64,000 bases of DNA from Mycoplasma sp. 'Moose RK' (GCF_015708155.1 NZ_JADDYD010000001.1:494001-558000); one strand, 5' to 3'; counted from the first letter of the stretch, positions 43,704 through 55,736 are shown. Translations and numbers: made by a program. Notes: generated by a model not told the origin, from the letters alone.

Positions 43704-45662
43704 ATGAAGTTTTTTACAAAGGAAAATGTTTTTCTAAAGCAAAATTTGAACTCCCAAAATGAAGTTTTCAATTTTATTGCTACTCAAGCCAAAAAATTAG
43801 CGCTAATTATTGATGAAAAAATGTTAATTAGTGACTTAAATGAGCGTGAAAAACAAGTTAGTACTGGCTTGGAAGACGAATTTGCAATTCCACACACGCA
43901 AAGTGACACTGTTCTAAAACCAAGTTTATTTTTTATTAGCACACAAAACGGCATTGACTGAAGCAGTTTTGATAAGAGTTTGGCAAAATACTTTTTTGTA
44001 ATTTTATTGCCAAAAAACAATAGTGATATTGAACAAATTGAAATGCTAACAAGAATTTCAAAAATTCTTTTAGATAAAAGCCTTATTGAACAAATCAAAG
44101 AGGGCGATCTTGATCAAACTTTTTCGATCATTAATGAATTTGTTTCCATAAATATGGAAAAAAAGGAAATAAAAAGTGATAAAATTATTGTTGGAGTCAC
44201 TTCCTGTCCTGTTGGAATTGCTCACACTTATTTGGCTGCAGAAAAATTAGAACAAATTTTGATTGAAAAAGGTTATAAACCATTTATTGAAACTCGTGGT
44301 TCAGTTGGCCCAAAAAATGTTTTGACACAAGAGCAAATTAATAAAGCTGAATTTGTAATTGTTGCTACTGATATTCAAGTTGACTCAAGTGCTTTTGATG
44401 GTAAAAAGGTGTTTTTCACTTCAACAAAAGAAGCAATTCACAATACTGAAAATGTTGTTAGTAAAGCAAAAAATGCAACAATTTACAAGTATAATGGCCA
44501 GAAAACGGATCAAAAAAAGGATGAAACTAGCTTTTTTAGACACATAATTACCGGGATTTCTTACATGATCCCTTACGTTATCTTTGGTGGAATCATGATT
44601 GCCTTGTCGCTTGGAATTGGAAAAGCAATTTATGGAAATAATGCTGAAGCTCCTCGCGGCGATTTTCTTTGGTGAATGCTACAAATTGGTATTGTTTCCT
44701 TTAATGCAATGATTGGAATTTTGGGCGGTTTTATTGCTTTTTCAATTGCTGGTAGAGCGGCAATTATGCCTGGTTTTGTTGTTTCCACAATTGCAAATAA
44801 TTCACAACTTTTTTACAACATCGGCGGCATTAACGCGCAAACACCAATGGGGTTTATTGGTTCAATTCTCTTTGGTTTTTTAATTGGTTATACTGTCAAA
44901 TACCTTGCCAACCTAAAAATTCAAAAGCCAATTAGTTCAATAATTCCAATGTTTATTATCCCAATTGGTGTCACACTTTTTTACGCAATCATCGTAATTT
45001 TCCTTATTGGTGCACCAATTGGTTGGGTTAATGATAAATTTATTAGTAGCCTTAAATCACTTTTCTTGAACAAAAATGGCATTGGAATCGGATTGGCAGT
45101 TGTTATTGGCGCGCTTTTAGGCGCGATGATTGGATTTGACATGGGTGGGCCAATCAACAAAGTTGCTTTTTTGACTTCAACTGCCCTTGTCTCAGCTCAG
45201 GTTTTTGAACCAATGGGAATTGCAGCGGCTGCAATTCCGGTTGCACCATTAGGAATGGGGCTGGCAACTATAATTTTTCGAAAAAAATTTAACAGTGAAC
45301 AAAAATCATTGGGAGCCTCTGCAATTATTATGGGATTCATTGGTATTTCTGAGGGAGCAATCCCTTTTGCAGTTGCTGATCCAAAAAGAGTAATTTTTGC
45401 CAATGTTGTTGGTTCGGCTGTTGCCGGGGCGATTGCTGGTGGGCTTTCTGTTACAAATCAAGCCGGACATGGTGGACCAATTGTTGCACTTTTAGGCGCA
45501 ATTGGTTCAAATATTCATGGAACAGGTCTGGGAATTGCCTTTTTCTTTTTAGCTGTAATTGTTGGCTCAATTGTAACAATGCTAATTTATGGCTTAAGCA
45601 AGGATAGGAAAATTTTTTCATCTTTTACAAAGAAGGTAAAATATGCAATTAAAAAAAGATAA
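43704..45662 (+). CDS. fruA: PTS system fructose-family EIIABC transporter
   Basis: It takes up and phosphorylates a hexose using phosphoenolpyruvate through HPr. The 652-aa protein is a fusion. EIIA occupies residues 1-145 with the phosphorylated His in EFAIPHTQSD, EIIB residues ~160-255 with Cys in GVTSCPVGIAHTYLAA, and EIIC from ~275 with about nine membrane helices including GFDMGGPINKVAF. Length is normal for the fusion form. manA two genes downstream hints that mannose may be a substrate, since no fruK is present in the window. The start is set by AAGGAGG. Confidence 0.93.
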
Positions 45663-45897
45663 ACTTGGTTTTTTTATTTTACTAACAATAATAGTAATTT
45701 TACTAATTACAGGTGTTGTTTTAGTTGTTCTTGGAACTCCTAATTACAAGCAATTTATTCAAAAAAGCACAAATTTTGAGACTATTTCTACCTTTGTTTA
45801 TGGAATTGTTTGCCTTGTTAGTATGCTTTTATTAACAATTTTTGCTGGTTTAATTTACAATAGCAACCGCCTTATGAAACAAAAAACTAATGAATAA
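45643..45897 (+). CDS. small membrane protein between PTS and manA genes
   Basis: The 84-aa protein has two hydrophobic helices (residues ~9-31 and ~50-73) and a Lys/Asn-rich tail. It overlaps the EIIABC gene by 20 nt and the manA start by 8 nt, so it is translated as part of the operon. The Shine-Dalgarno GAAGG lies in the end of the EIIC coding sequence. No known family is evident. A role as accessory subunit to the permease is only a guess from position. Confidence 0.7.
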   Translation: MQLKKDKLGFFILLTIIVILLITGVVLVVLGTPNYKQFIQKSTNFETISTFVYGIVCLVSMLLLTIFAGLIYNSNRLMKQKTNE

Positions 45898-46786
45898 GCT
45901 TTTCTACTTCTTAAAGCCCTATTTTTCCGAAACAATTTGGGCTAGTAATGAACTTAAAAATTATTTTCAGACCAACAAAAATGTTGGTGAAGCTTGACTT
46001 ATTAGCGCCTTAAGGGGTAAACAGTCTTTTGTTCTTGAACTTCCACTTGATCAATTTTATCAAGAAAATCCTGACTTTTTCAACTTTTATCCAGCAAAAG
46101 AATATCCAAATCTACACAAAATTATCAGTGCCAAAGCTGATCTTAGCATTCAAGTTCATCCAAACGATGATTTTGCGCGTCAATTTAATTCTAAAGGGAA
46201 AGATGAATGCTGATTTGTTTTGAGTGCAAAAAATCCTTTTGTGATTGGCGCAAAAGCGCTTACAATAGAATCATTTTTCCATAATTTGCAAGAACAAGAT
46301 CTTGAAAAATGAAAGCAAATTCTTGTGTACAAGAATTTGCAAAAAGGTGATTTTTGTTATATTCCCGCAGGATTAATTCATGCAATTCCCCAAGAAACAA
46401 CTGTCTATGAATTACAGCAAGCAAGTGATATTACCTACCGTGTTTTTGATTATAATCGCCGCGATCAAAATGGTGATTTGCGTGAACTTCATCTTGATAA
46501 AGCAAGGCAAACAATCAATCTGAATACCAAAGCAATTATTGTTAAAAATCAAGAAAAATTAGTGCAAAATAAATATTTTAATCTCAGCAAAATTGAACTA
46601 AAAAATACATTTACATTGCAATTTGACAAAGAAACTTTTTGGTTTGAAGCAGTTATTGTTGAAGGCGCTGGAGAAATTAACAATGAAAAATTTCAAAAAT
46701 ATGATGCAATTATCATTAAAAATCAAAAAGAAATTCCTATTGTTTTCAAGGGAGAAGCAATAATTTTACTTAACAAAATTAGATAA
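45890..46786 (+). CDS. manA: mannose-6-phosphate isomerase, class I
   Basis: It interconverts mannose 6-phosphate and fructose 6-phosphate. The 298-aa protein carries the zinc ligands in SIQVHPNDDFAR and the YIPAGLIHAIPQ motif, with the cupin C-terminal segment to the end. Length matches the short Gram-positive form. The ATG overlaps the stop of the small membrane protein. In an operon with a fructose-family PTS it would feed PTS-made mannose 6-phosphate to glycolysis. Confidence 0.93.
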
Positions 46787-46811
46787 ATTTGGCAAATTTA
46801 CCAAAACCATT

Positions 46812-46852
46812 ATAAAAAGCACAGAAGTAAGAATTACTTCTGTGCTTTTTAT
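46812..46852. terminator. strong hairpin between manA and the F1-like ATPase operon
   Basis: Nineteen-base arms (46812-46830 and 46834-46852; core AAAGCACAGAAGTAA) pair exactly around a GAA loop, with T-runs on both strands. Bidirectional between convergent units. Confidence 0.9.
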
Positions 46853-46891
46853 ATACAAAATACAAACTTTTTATTGTATTTTTCTTAAATT

Positions 46892-48268
46892 TTAAACTTC
46901 TTTTTTATTAGCAAGATCGTCAACTGAACCAATAAAGGCAAATTCAGAAGGTGAAATATCTAAAAATTCGCCATCGATAATTCTAATTACTGAATCAATT
47001 GTTTTTTCAAGTGGAACGTAAACTCCCGGTTCCTTTGTAAATGAAGCCGCCATGAAGAAGTTTTGGGTGAAAAAGTTCTCCAATTGGAGTGCTTTTCGCA
47101 CAATCACTTTACTTTCAGCATCAAGTTCATCAAAACCAAGAATCAGAATCACATCTTCTAAATCCTTGTATTTTTTCATAATTGATTTGGCAGCAATAAT
47201 TGCATTAAAATGTCTTTCACCAATAACATTTACAGAGACGGAGTTTGAGGTTGAAACTAGTGGATCAAAGGCAGGAAAAATATTTCTTGACATTTTGTCA
47301 CGTGAAAGCACAAATGATGAATCAAGGTGAGTAAAAAGCGAAATCGCCGCTGGATCAGATAAGTCATCCATTGGTAGAAAAACAGTTTGGAAAGATGTAA
47401 TCGAACCATTTTCATTTTTGTAAAGACGATCTTCAATAAAGGAAACATCCGAATCCATTGTTGCATGGTAACCACCAATGGAAACATTCTTTTCAAGAGC
47501 AGAAGAAACCTCATTAGTTGCTTGAATAAATCGGTAAATATTATCAATAAACAATAAAACATCTTCCTTTTCATAATCACGCGCATATTCTGCAGCTGTA
47601 ACACCCATTGGCACAATCATTGATCTTGCACCAGGAGTTTCGTTCATTTGGGCAACAAACATTGTTGATTTTTCCATTAAATTTGACTCTTTTAGTTCCA
47701 AAAAGAGTTCAAGACCTTCACGGGAACGCTCACCAGAACCAACAAATATTGAAGAAACTTTTTGTCTTTGTTTGGAAACATTAAAAATAATTTCCTTCAT
47801 TAAAACGGTCTTTCCAACTCCAGCTCCACCAAAAATTCCGATTTTATAACCTTCAAAAATTGGCACAAAAAAGTCAAGCGCTTTGATTCCAGTTTCAAGC
47901 AATTTGTGGCGAACCGAAAAATTTTCCTTTGTGACATTAATTGTTGAATTAATTGGAATTGTTTTTGGCCGATATGATGAAGTGTTTTGTGATGTAGCCA
48001 AAATGTTGAAAACTTGATTTTTGGCTGATGGTCCAACCGGCACCTGCAAAAAATTCAATGTATTGAAAACTTGATGTCCAACAGCAATTGGTTGTGATTT
48101 TGCAATCACAATTGCACGTACTGTGTTTGCATCAAGAATTTTTTTGATCACTAAAACCGTTGTTTTTTCATGCATTAACAAAGCTTGCTCAAGCTGAATT
48201 TTTTCAAGATCAGTAGAAAACTTGATCTCCGCAACATTAGTTCAAATTTGGGAAACAACACCAATCAT
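46892..48268 (-). CDS. F1-like X0 ATPase, beta-like subunit
   Basis: Catalytic subunit of a mollicute-specific F1-like ATPase that is distinct from the energy-coupling F1F0. The 458-aa protein has Walker A GGAGVGKT (residues ~150-157), the catalytic Glu in GSGERSREG, Walker B LLFIDNIYRF, and ILGFDELDAES at the DELSEED position. All residues needed for hydrolysis are present. The ATG at 48268 uses GGAGGTAGATAAAA, which overlaps the alpha-like stop. It is the last gene of seven in the operon. Confidence 0.92.
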
Positions 48269-48270
48269 TT

Positions 48271-49797
48271 TTATCTACCTCCAAGATTTTTTGCTTTTTT
48301 AATAATTTCATTTAAAAAAGCTTCTTCCATTTTTGGAAAAACAAGTGGAACATCCAATTCAGTTGTTGTTGATTTTGCCAAAAACTGATTAACAACAGTG
48401 GCAAAATAAGAAGCTGCAAGTTCATCATCAACAAACTCATTACTTGTATATTTTTGAAAAATTTGTTTTGCAAAAGGATCGTTTTCAACTAAAGCTTGCA
48501 CAAAATGAACAACTTTGGTAGGGTCAGCAACATCTTTTAAAAGTCCTCAGGAAATAATTTTAATTCCCATCAAAACACTTTTTGGTGAATAATAAGAATA
48601 ACCCTTTTGTACTAAAAATTGCTCAACTTGTTGACCTTTAAAGAGTAAATCAGAAGTTTCCTTGTTAAGATCATAATCTAATTTTGCCAACTTAATTTGT
48701 TTTTGATAATTATAGTAAAGTGAGGAAATTTCCTTGGAAATTGCACGAATATTTTTTGCTTGGATCGAGGATCCAGTACGGGAAACTGAAAGCCCGATGT
48801 TAATTGCCGGGATTTTTCCTTCAGCAAAAAGCGCTGAAGAAGTAATAATTTGCCCATCAGTAATCGAAATCACGTTCGATGATACAAGTGAAGTGATGTC
48901 GTTGTCAACTGTTTGTAAAATTGGAAGTGCAGTAATTGATTTACGACCAATAAATTTACCTGATCTTTCAAGTAGCTTTGAGTGAGCAAAGAAAATATCA
49001 GCTGGAAAGGCCTCTTTCCCAATTGGTTGATTTGTTAAAAGGGCAACTTCACGTCAAACACTTGCGTGTTTGGAAAGATCATCAAAAACAACAAGAACGT
49101 CGTAATTATAACTTAAATTTTCAGCATGTGCCATCGCAAAATAAGGCACTAAATACTGGTCAAAAGGACTTGTTGAAGGTGCATGAATCACAATTGTGTT
49201 CGCCATGGCATTATTTTTAACAAGATCATGGTAAAGTGCAACTAAATTTTGTCTTTTTTGACCAATTGAAACATAAATACATTTTGTTGTTGGCGAATCT
49301 TTTTGATTAATAATAGCATTAATTCCAATATGTGTTTTTCCTGTTTGGCGATCCCCAACAATTAATTCACGTTGACCAAATCCAACGGGGTTGAAAAGAT
49401 CGATTGCTAAAATTCCAGTATAAATTTGGCGATCAAGCAATTCACGTTGTAAAACACCAGCAGCAGTTGCAAAAGCGCTGTGGCGCTGAGGTAAAAAATT
49501 AGTTGCTGGACTTGAAGATGGTTCAATAATATTCCCTGCCAAGTCAATGATTTTACCAAAAAAACTCATTGAAGTAGCTACTTTATCAAAATCAGGAATT
49601 TCAACAAGTTCATCATTGATTTCCACTTTTCCTTTTTGATTGTTAAAAAGTAAATAAGCTTGTTGGTATGATGCTTGAATCACGACAGCTTTAATTTGTG
49701 GTTTGTTTTTGATTTGAAAAAACTGTTGTTCTTTCCAATTATATTCTCCTTTTACAAGAATAACATAATCTAAAACTGATGCAATTTTTAGTGCCAT
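48271..49797 (-). CDS. F1-like X0 ATPase, alpha-like subunit
   Basis: The 508-aa protein is related to F1 alpha: GDRQTGKTHIGINAIINQ (Walker A), VVFDDLSKHASVWREVALL, and the arginine-finger segment LSVSRTGSSIQAKNI. Residue identity with true AtpA looks moderate and the N-terminal crown region is diverged. The ATG overlaps the stop of the preceding membrane-anchored subunit as TAATGG, and the beta-like gene starts two bases after its own stop, showing tight coupling. Confidence 0.92.
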
Positions 49798-52043
49798 TAT
49801 TTTTCTCCTTCTATTGAATTTATTTGTGCTTTTCTTTTATAGACCACAAGTCTAGTCACAATCGCCGTGCTAACTAAAAGAAAAGTAACTACACCAACGG
49901 CAAAATAACCCAAGTTATCACTCATTCACTCACTGGCATTTTGTGAATTGTATTCCTGAATTAAATCAGCAAAATTTTGTACTGGATCAATTTTTTTCTT
50001 TGGATCTTCATCAGATCCAGAATTAGGTTGTTTATTCTTGTCTTCCTGACCAAAATAAACAACTTGACCTAGAATTTGGTTCAATTGATTAATTTTTCGA
50101 CCTAACTTTGTCATTGCCAAAAATGAGGTTACTAAATTTGAGGACAATTTGTAAGATTCATTATGAAATAAAGCAACTTTTTGGTGAGCTTGGGCAAAAA
50201 AACGATTAATATCTTCGCGAGTTATGTTTAATTTTTGAAGATTTTCATCAATAAGTTTTTGTTTTTTTGCCTGCTCTTCTTTGTCACCGCGAGGAACAAA
50301 AAGATCCTGAAGTACAATTAGGTTTAGAAAATAAATTAAATAATAATGTGCTCAAGCTTTGTTATTATCAATTTCTGATTTTTTAAGGTATGCTAAAAAC
50401 TGAAATTGTGAAGCCGAAAATACTGTTGAAAATGAAGAACCAACATAATCAGCAGCTAATTTTTTTTGAGCATCAAGGAAATCTTGATTATAAAAAACCT
50501 TTGTAATTAGGTAAAAAAAGTTGTAAATAGTTGCTTGTGAACCTGAAGAATAATAACGAATTTGGTCAAAAGTGAACTGATCTTTGACATTAATAGTGGC
50601 AAAAAACTCATCAATTACAGCAGTTACACCTAAATTCGAGTGGTATAAATTTGCAGTAATTGCTTGTTTTTGTTCAGGGGTTGCATCATTTGGAAAATCA
50701 GTGTAATAATCAGTTTCATAAACTTTTTCAAACTTGGTTTTATCAGTTGATTCGCGGACTTTGTTAACAAAGTCAGTAATTTTCACAGTGGCTTTGATTT
50801 TCCCGCCATCACCAATTGAAACTGACTGAATATTGTATTTAAAACGTGAGTTAAGTGGGTTTAAAAAGAAGAAAATTTTCTGTTTTTCTTCAGCAGAAGT
50901 TGTTGATGCATTAAATAAATCAACAACATTTTGGTTTGACAACAAGGCATATTCAGGAGCAACAATTGGTGGCAAGTCAGGTGCAATCCGCACTTCAAAT
51001 TCCGGTTTTTGAGCAACATCAGGCGGGTTTTGGTTGGTTATTTTCTTAATTGCAAGATTAATTTGTTCTTGGGCTGACTGCGAAGAACTCGGATTTGGAA
51101 GTTGATTTAGAGAAAAATCAAGCAAAAGTGATTGTTTTTCAAAGTATTTTTTGATTCAATCATCTCAGGAATTAATATTTTTACCCTCAACTCCTTTTGG
51201 TTTTGAAAAAAGCAAAAGATTTTCATCACTGTCAACTTTGTCACTGTTCAAATTTAAATCAAAATTTTTCTTGTAAACAGGAAATTCATCTTCTTTAAAA
51301 AGATATTGTTTATAACCAGATTCTAGACCCTGAAAGTAGGTTTTAATTCGCTTTTCGAAATCTGCGCCTTTCAAAGTGTTAGGAACTTCAGTTATTTTTT
51401 CAGTTTTTACACCACTAATTTTTTCATAATTATCATCATCATTTGACCCTCATTCAAGACCTTTATAAGACTCTTTTTCAAAACTAACATCGCCACGTTT
51501 TAATTTCAAGTTATTAGCAAAGGCATATGGAGTAATAATATTGAGGCCAAATTTTTTTGGATCTTGCTTAATTGCTTGTTGATTTTTAGTAAAATAGTAT
51601 TTTAACTGAATTCAAAAGAAACTTTGTTGCAATCTTTCTTCTAAATTTCCACCAGTTTTTGAGGCAATGTCAGCTAATTTAATTTTTATATCGTCAATTA
51701 CTTTGGTGATAAAATTGTCAATTAAGTAAGATTTTTGCACATTTCATCAGTCTTTATTCTTTTTTAAATCATCATCGTTGATTGGATCAGCCTTTTTTGG
51801 CGCAATTGATTTTCCAGGTTCTTCTGAAGAAGGTTTGCTAGCTTCAGAACCTCCGTTTTCACTGCTTGGGCTAGTTGTAGTTGACCCTGAAGAATCAGAA
51901 GAACTTGAACTACCTTCAGAAGGCTGTTCCTGTGTTAATTGAATACCTGATGAAAGAAAAGCAAGTGGACTAAGACTAATGATTGGTGAAAAAAGAAGGA
52001 AAATAAGGGCTTTTTTTAGCTTTTTTCTTTTTTTATTAACCAT
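49797..52043 (-). CDS. F1-like X0 cluster protein, large bitopic membrane subunit
   Basis: The 748-aa protein has an N-terminal signal or anchor helix after RKKLKKALIF (residues ~12-32), then a Ser/Glu/Gly-rich linker (residues ~38-85). A large soluble part of ~600 residues follows, and a C-terminal membrane helix (residues ~710-733, LGYFAVGVVTFLLVSTAIV) ends in a basic tail. The soluble part should lie outside the cell. It has no recognised domain, but its place matches one of the conserved X0 components of mollicute F1-like clusters. It overlaps the epsilon-like gene by 8 nt. Confidence 0.82.
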
Positions 52044-52506
52044 ATTGCACCTCCGTTTTCACAAGAAAAAATAATTCTCTAAGTCGATTTTGTTCATTTA
52101 TTTGGTGAGTTAAATGGTAATTTTTGTACAAATCAAGGTTGGCGCTAATTTCAAGGTTGGCCTGTAACTGCAATTTGCGCACCAAACTTGTTTTTTGCTG
52201 TCTTAAAGATTTTCTTTGAACATAAAACTCTTTTTTGTCAGTTTTGTAAAAAACAAGTTCTTCAAAAAGGCGTATTGAAACTGAATCTTCAAGTGAAAAA
52301 AGTAGTGAATTATGGGCAAAAAAATAAAAAATTCCACTAGAAATTTCAATTTTAATGAGTGAAAATTCCAGATTTGAAACCAAAAAAGGTTCAAGTGGTG
52401 CAAAATATTTTTCCTGTTCAATATTGATGAAAACTTTACATGATTTAAATTCAATAGTTTTGTTTTCGCGAGTTAAAATGCGAAAATTCCAAAGCTTATC
52501 TACCAT
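52036..52506 (-). CDS. F1-like X0 ATPase, epsilon/delta-like small subunit
   Basis: The 156-aa protein has a beta-rich N-terminal half (residues 1-85) and a helical, Lys/Arg/Gln-rich C-terminal half (RKSLRQQKTSLVRKLQLQAN), the two-part layout of F1 epsilon subunits. Primary-sequence similarity is low, so the assignment rests on layout, size and position in the cluster. The start overlaps the stop of the gamma-like gene as TAATGG. Confidence 0.65.
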   Translation of the reverse strand: MVDKLWNFRILTRENKTIEFKSCKVFINIEQEKYFAPLEPFLVSNLEFSLIKIEISSGIFYFFAHNSLLFSLEDSVSIRLFEELVFYKTDKKEFYVQRKSLRQQKTSLVRKLQLQANLEISANLDLYKNYHLTHQINEQNRLRELFFLVKTEVQYG

Positions 52507-53372
52507 TAGAAAACTCCTTTTGGCCGTGGTTTAATCAAGTTTAGCTCTTCGATTTCTAATTCACGTTCAATTTTGAGAATTGTTGTTTTCAAACGGTGAA
52601 TTTTTTCTTCAATTTCTTTTAAAAGTGTATTTTCATGAATTAGCTTGTTTTTGTAAACAATAAATTGTGATTCAAGAAGTAAAACCTGAACAGCGGAAGC
52701 AAAATAAGTTGAAAGTTGAGCCTGATAAAATTCATCAAAACTTGGGAAAAAGCGTACTTTTTCGGAGTTTTCCTTGATTTTTTCAAGAACTTGTTGGTTT
52801 GTTTCCATGCGAAATTCAAATTGGTTTAAAGGGAAAATTGTGGCGATGAAATTCGGAATTTTAGTAGAATAAACAGCCATTTTGACACTTGAAAATTGAC
52901 GAGTTTTTAGACCATATTCAATAATTTGGGAAATTTTCAGTGAATTTTCAAAGGAATTATCCAAATTTTCAAAACTTGTAAGACTTTGTAAATTACGCGA
53001 ATTTGCAAACGCAATTGCACGTGCACCAAGTGGAATAATAAAGTCGTTTTCAGAAAAATTTTCTAAGATTTTTTTTTCAATTTGGTCAAAAAAGTTTTGT
53101 GTGTATTTTTCATTTGAAGAAGGGTAAATTCATAAACAAGAACTTTCTTTTGCAAGGGTTTTTTGGGTTACAAATGACATTTTACTCATTAAAGAACGTT
53201 GTGGTGTGAATTTTTCAAGAAAATATTGACCAACTAGAAAAAATTCATAAACATTACGAATTGTTTTCAAAAGTAAATTAATTTGAATCAAAGAAATATT
53301 ACGATTTAATGAAACCAAATCATAAATTTTGATAAAATTAGCGCGTTTTTCCTTTTTTTCATTTATATTCAT
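52506..53372 (-). CDS. F1-like X0 ATPase, gamma-like subunit
   Basis: The 288-aa protein begins with a long helix (ISLIQINLLLKTIRNVYEFF) and ends with another (residues ~235-285, ending KTTILKIERELEIEELN). A mixed domain lies between: the design of the rotary gamma shaft, whose N- and C-terminal helices form a coiled coil in the alpha/beta ring. Similarity to AtpG is weak and rests on architecture, length (about 285 aa in both) and operon position. Confidence 0.65.
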
Positions 53373-53398
53373 GATTTAAAACTTTCCAAAACCAACAA

Positions 53399-53947
53399 TT
53401 ATTTTTGATCTTCTTGATTTTCTGTGTTTTCAAGACTTGAAGCCAATGAAACTTCACTAAAAATTACTTTAAGTGTTTGTGTTTGGGGATCGCTGAAAAC
53501 AATACAACCCTCGACAACTTCAACAAGCCGGTTCTTTTTTGTGATAAAATCCCATGCCAAAGTGTTTAAATTAGCAAGGATTGCTGAAAAACGAGAGTCA
53601 GTGTTATCGGCAAAAAAATTATTTGCAAGAACATTTGTTGACTCTTTTTGAGCAATAATGGGAACTAAACCTCTTGTTCCAAATCGCGAAGATCTTTGTC
53701 AGGAAATCACAAAATTTTTGAAAACTAGCTCAGAAGTGGCTTTATAAGCGGCAATTACTTTTTGTTGATACTTGTTTTTCATTGAAGAAGTTGCTTTTTG
53801 GGAAGAAACAAGCAAAGTAAGATTCATTAATGCATCAAAACTAATAAAATTTGGTTGATTAATGAGATCGTAGTAATCACGGAATTCTGCCTTGTTATCA
53901 ATTGCGACAGCTTCCGAATTCTTTTTTTGTGAAGTAAAAAATTTCAT
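53399..53947 (-). CDS. F1-like X0 cluster protein, 182 aa, unknown role
   Basis: A soluble protein with no signal peptide or membrane helix. Residues ~25-85 are helical and contain FDALMNLTLLVSSQKATSS; the C-terminal half is mixed and ends in an acidic, Glu/Asn-rich tail. It lies 10 nt after the polytopic membrane subunit and 26 nt before the gamma-like gene. In known seven-gene clusters a protein of this size occupies this slot. The function is unassigned. Confidence 0.7.
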
Positions 53948-53957
53948 ATTATGCTCC

Positions 53958-55511
53958 TTATAACTTTTTTTTCATATGTTTTGTTGGCGAATCTAGTTCA
54001 ATTGCTGGATTTTCAATAACCACAGCTTGCTTTTTGAATTTTAAAATTAAAACATTTTTGGTAATTGCAACAAATAAATTTGCAAAACAGAAAATTGCCA
54101 AAAATATTGCCAAAGTACCATGAAAATAATAACTATAATCAATGTAAAAATTGTTTGATAAACCTGATTGGTAATCTTCTTTTTTAATTTTAGAAACAGC
54201 GGCAGTGTAAACTTCAATATTTACCAAGAAAATCAAACTAAAAATTGTATACAAGGCAATGAAAATAGCTGTTAAGAACTTTAATCAAGTAGCAAATTCA
54301 GGGTTAGATCTAACAAAAATAACATAAATTAATAAGAAATAAACAATTTGCGCTAAATTTATTCAAATAAGCTCGTAAATAGTTATACTTTGATAGGAAC
54401 TTGCAAAACTTGCAACAAAAGAAATTAACAAAAAGAAAGCGAATAAGCTAACGCGATAATCCTTAATTTTTTGCTTCAAAGAAGTAAAATTAATCAAAGT
54501 ATAAATAAGTGCAAAAACAAAAAGAGACCCGATTCCAATGAACATTGGTAAATAATTTGGTTCAAGATTAACACCAAAAGGTAAAAACTGAACAAAGGCA
54601 AACATGGCATAAATGTTGACATAAACATGATAAGCCAAAACCCCAAAAATAACAAAAATTAACACTGACAAACTTGAAACTAATTTCTTTAGTCCCCACC
54701 AAGTTTGTCGATAAAAGTAGATTTGTGGGCTAAATGCGAGTAAAAAAATCACAAGCCCTGAAACCAAAATCCCGATTAAAATAAAGGAATTTTTCACTTT
54801 TCCAACTTCAGTAATGAATGTGTGAAGTCAGTCAGCAACCGGGTTTTCGTAAGTTACTTTACCTTGTTCAGAAAAAACCATTGAAGCAAAAATACCAGTT
54901 AAAATGGCTGCAAGTAAAAAAGTTGCTCCCAAGCTCATATGCTTAAAAAGGAGCAACTTTTTATAATTATAGTTAATTTTGTCATCCTTCTTGCCAATTC
55001 AAAGTCAAATTAAATAATCAAAGATAATTAACAGAAAAATTTGCAATGAAAGAATAAAAATATAAGTTCAGTTTGTTGTCAATCAAACAAAATAAACAAC
55101 AATGTTAATTGCAAAAAGGGCAAAAAAAGTTGCAGCTACAAGGTTTTTTTTCAGTTCTTGGCCTAATCGAAAATGTTTTAATGACTTTCACAAAAAAGCA
55201 ATGCTAAAAAATAAAAGCAAAACTGATCTTGTCATTCTCGGTGCCAAAAATTCACGAACTTCTGGTTCAATTGGATTAAAAAATAAGGAAATACTTGAGA
55301 CTCCCGGAATTGGTGGCGCATCAGTTTCCTGGCTAATGTTATTAATATTTAACAAGGAACGTGATGAATCAAAGAAAATTCCGATGCTCAAGCCAATAAT
55401 TAAAAAAGCAATCAAAGCACGTACTAAAAATTGCAAGTGGCTTTTCTGGCCACTTGCAACAGTGTTTGTTTTTTTCTGTAAGGTTTGATTAACTTTTACA
55501 GTACTTTCCAT
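53958..55511 (-). CDS. F1-like X0 cluster protein, polytopic membrane subunit
   Basis: The 517-aa protein has about ten to twelve hydrophobic helices and a basic C-terminal tail (KHMKKKL). It is the first gene of the F1-like operon and the likely membrane base (X0) in place of F0. I see no conserved acidic residue in a membrane helix arranged as in the F0 c or a subunits, so ion translocation is not supported by sequence. The start follows AAGGAGTTAGAA. The promoter carries a poly(A) spacer at 55567-55583. Confidence 0.82.
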
Positions 55512-55560
55512 TTCTAACTCCTTTCATTGTTAAATATCCAAATATTCAAGGTATGAGTAT

Positions 55561-55583
55561 ATTATACTTTTTTTTTTTTTTTT
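55561..55583 (-). promoter_or_regulatory. promoter of the F1-like ATPase operon with poly(A)16 spacer
   Basis: On the minus strand TATAAT (55561-55566, preceded by G) directly follows a 16-nt A run (T16 at 55568-55583 on the plus strand). This occupies the full -35/-10 spacer. The -35 position is a weak match. Spacer runs of this type drive phase variation of vlp genes in Mycoplasma hyorhinis. Confidence 0.6.
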
Positions 55584-55722
55584 CTACTAAAAATTTAAAA
55601 AATTAATTGTGATTGGTATTTAAGGTCGATAAAATCAATCTGAATTAATTATGTGAAAATAAAATTAGACCATTTCATGTTACTAAACTAAATATTTTTT
55701 TCTTTTTTTAAAAATTAAACCT

Positions 55723-55728
55723 TATAAT
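55723..55728 (+). promoter_or_regulatory. -10 box of a leaderless HAD gene
   Basis: TATAAT ends eight bases before the ATG at 55737, so the transcript should begin at the start codon. There is no Shine-Dalgarno sequence. Confidence 0.6.
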
Positions 55729-55736
55729 TTTAGCAA

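Noticed and set aside
47052-47330. 92-aa plus-strand frame inside the beta-like ATPase gene
   Set aside because: It is antisense to a strongly conserved coding region and has no promoter or ribosome-binding site.
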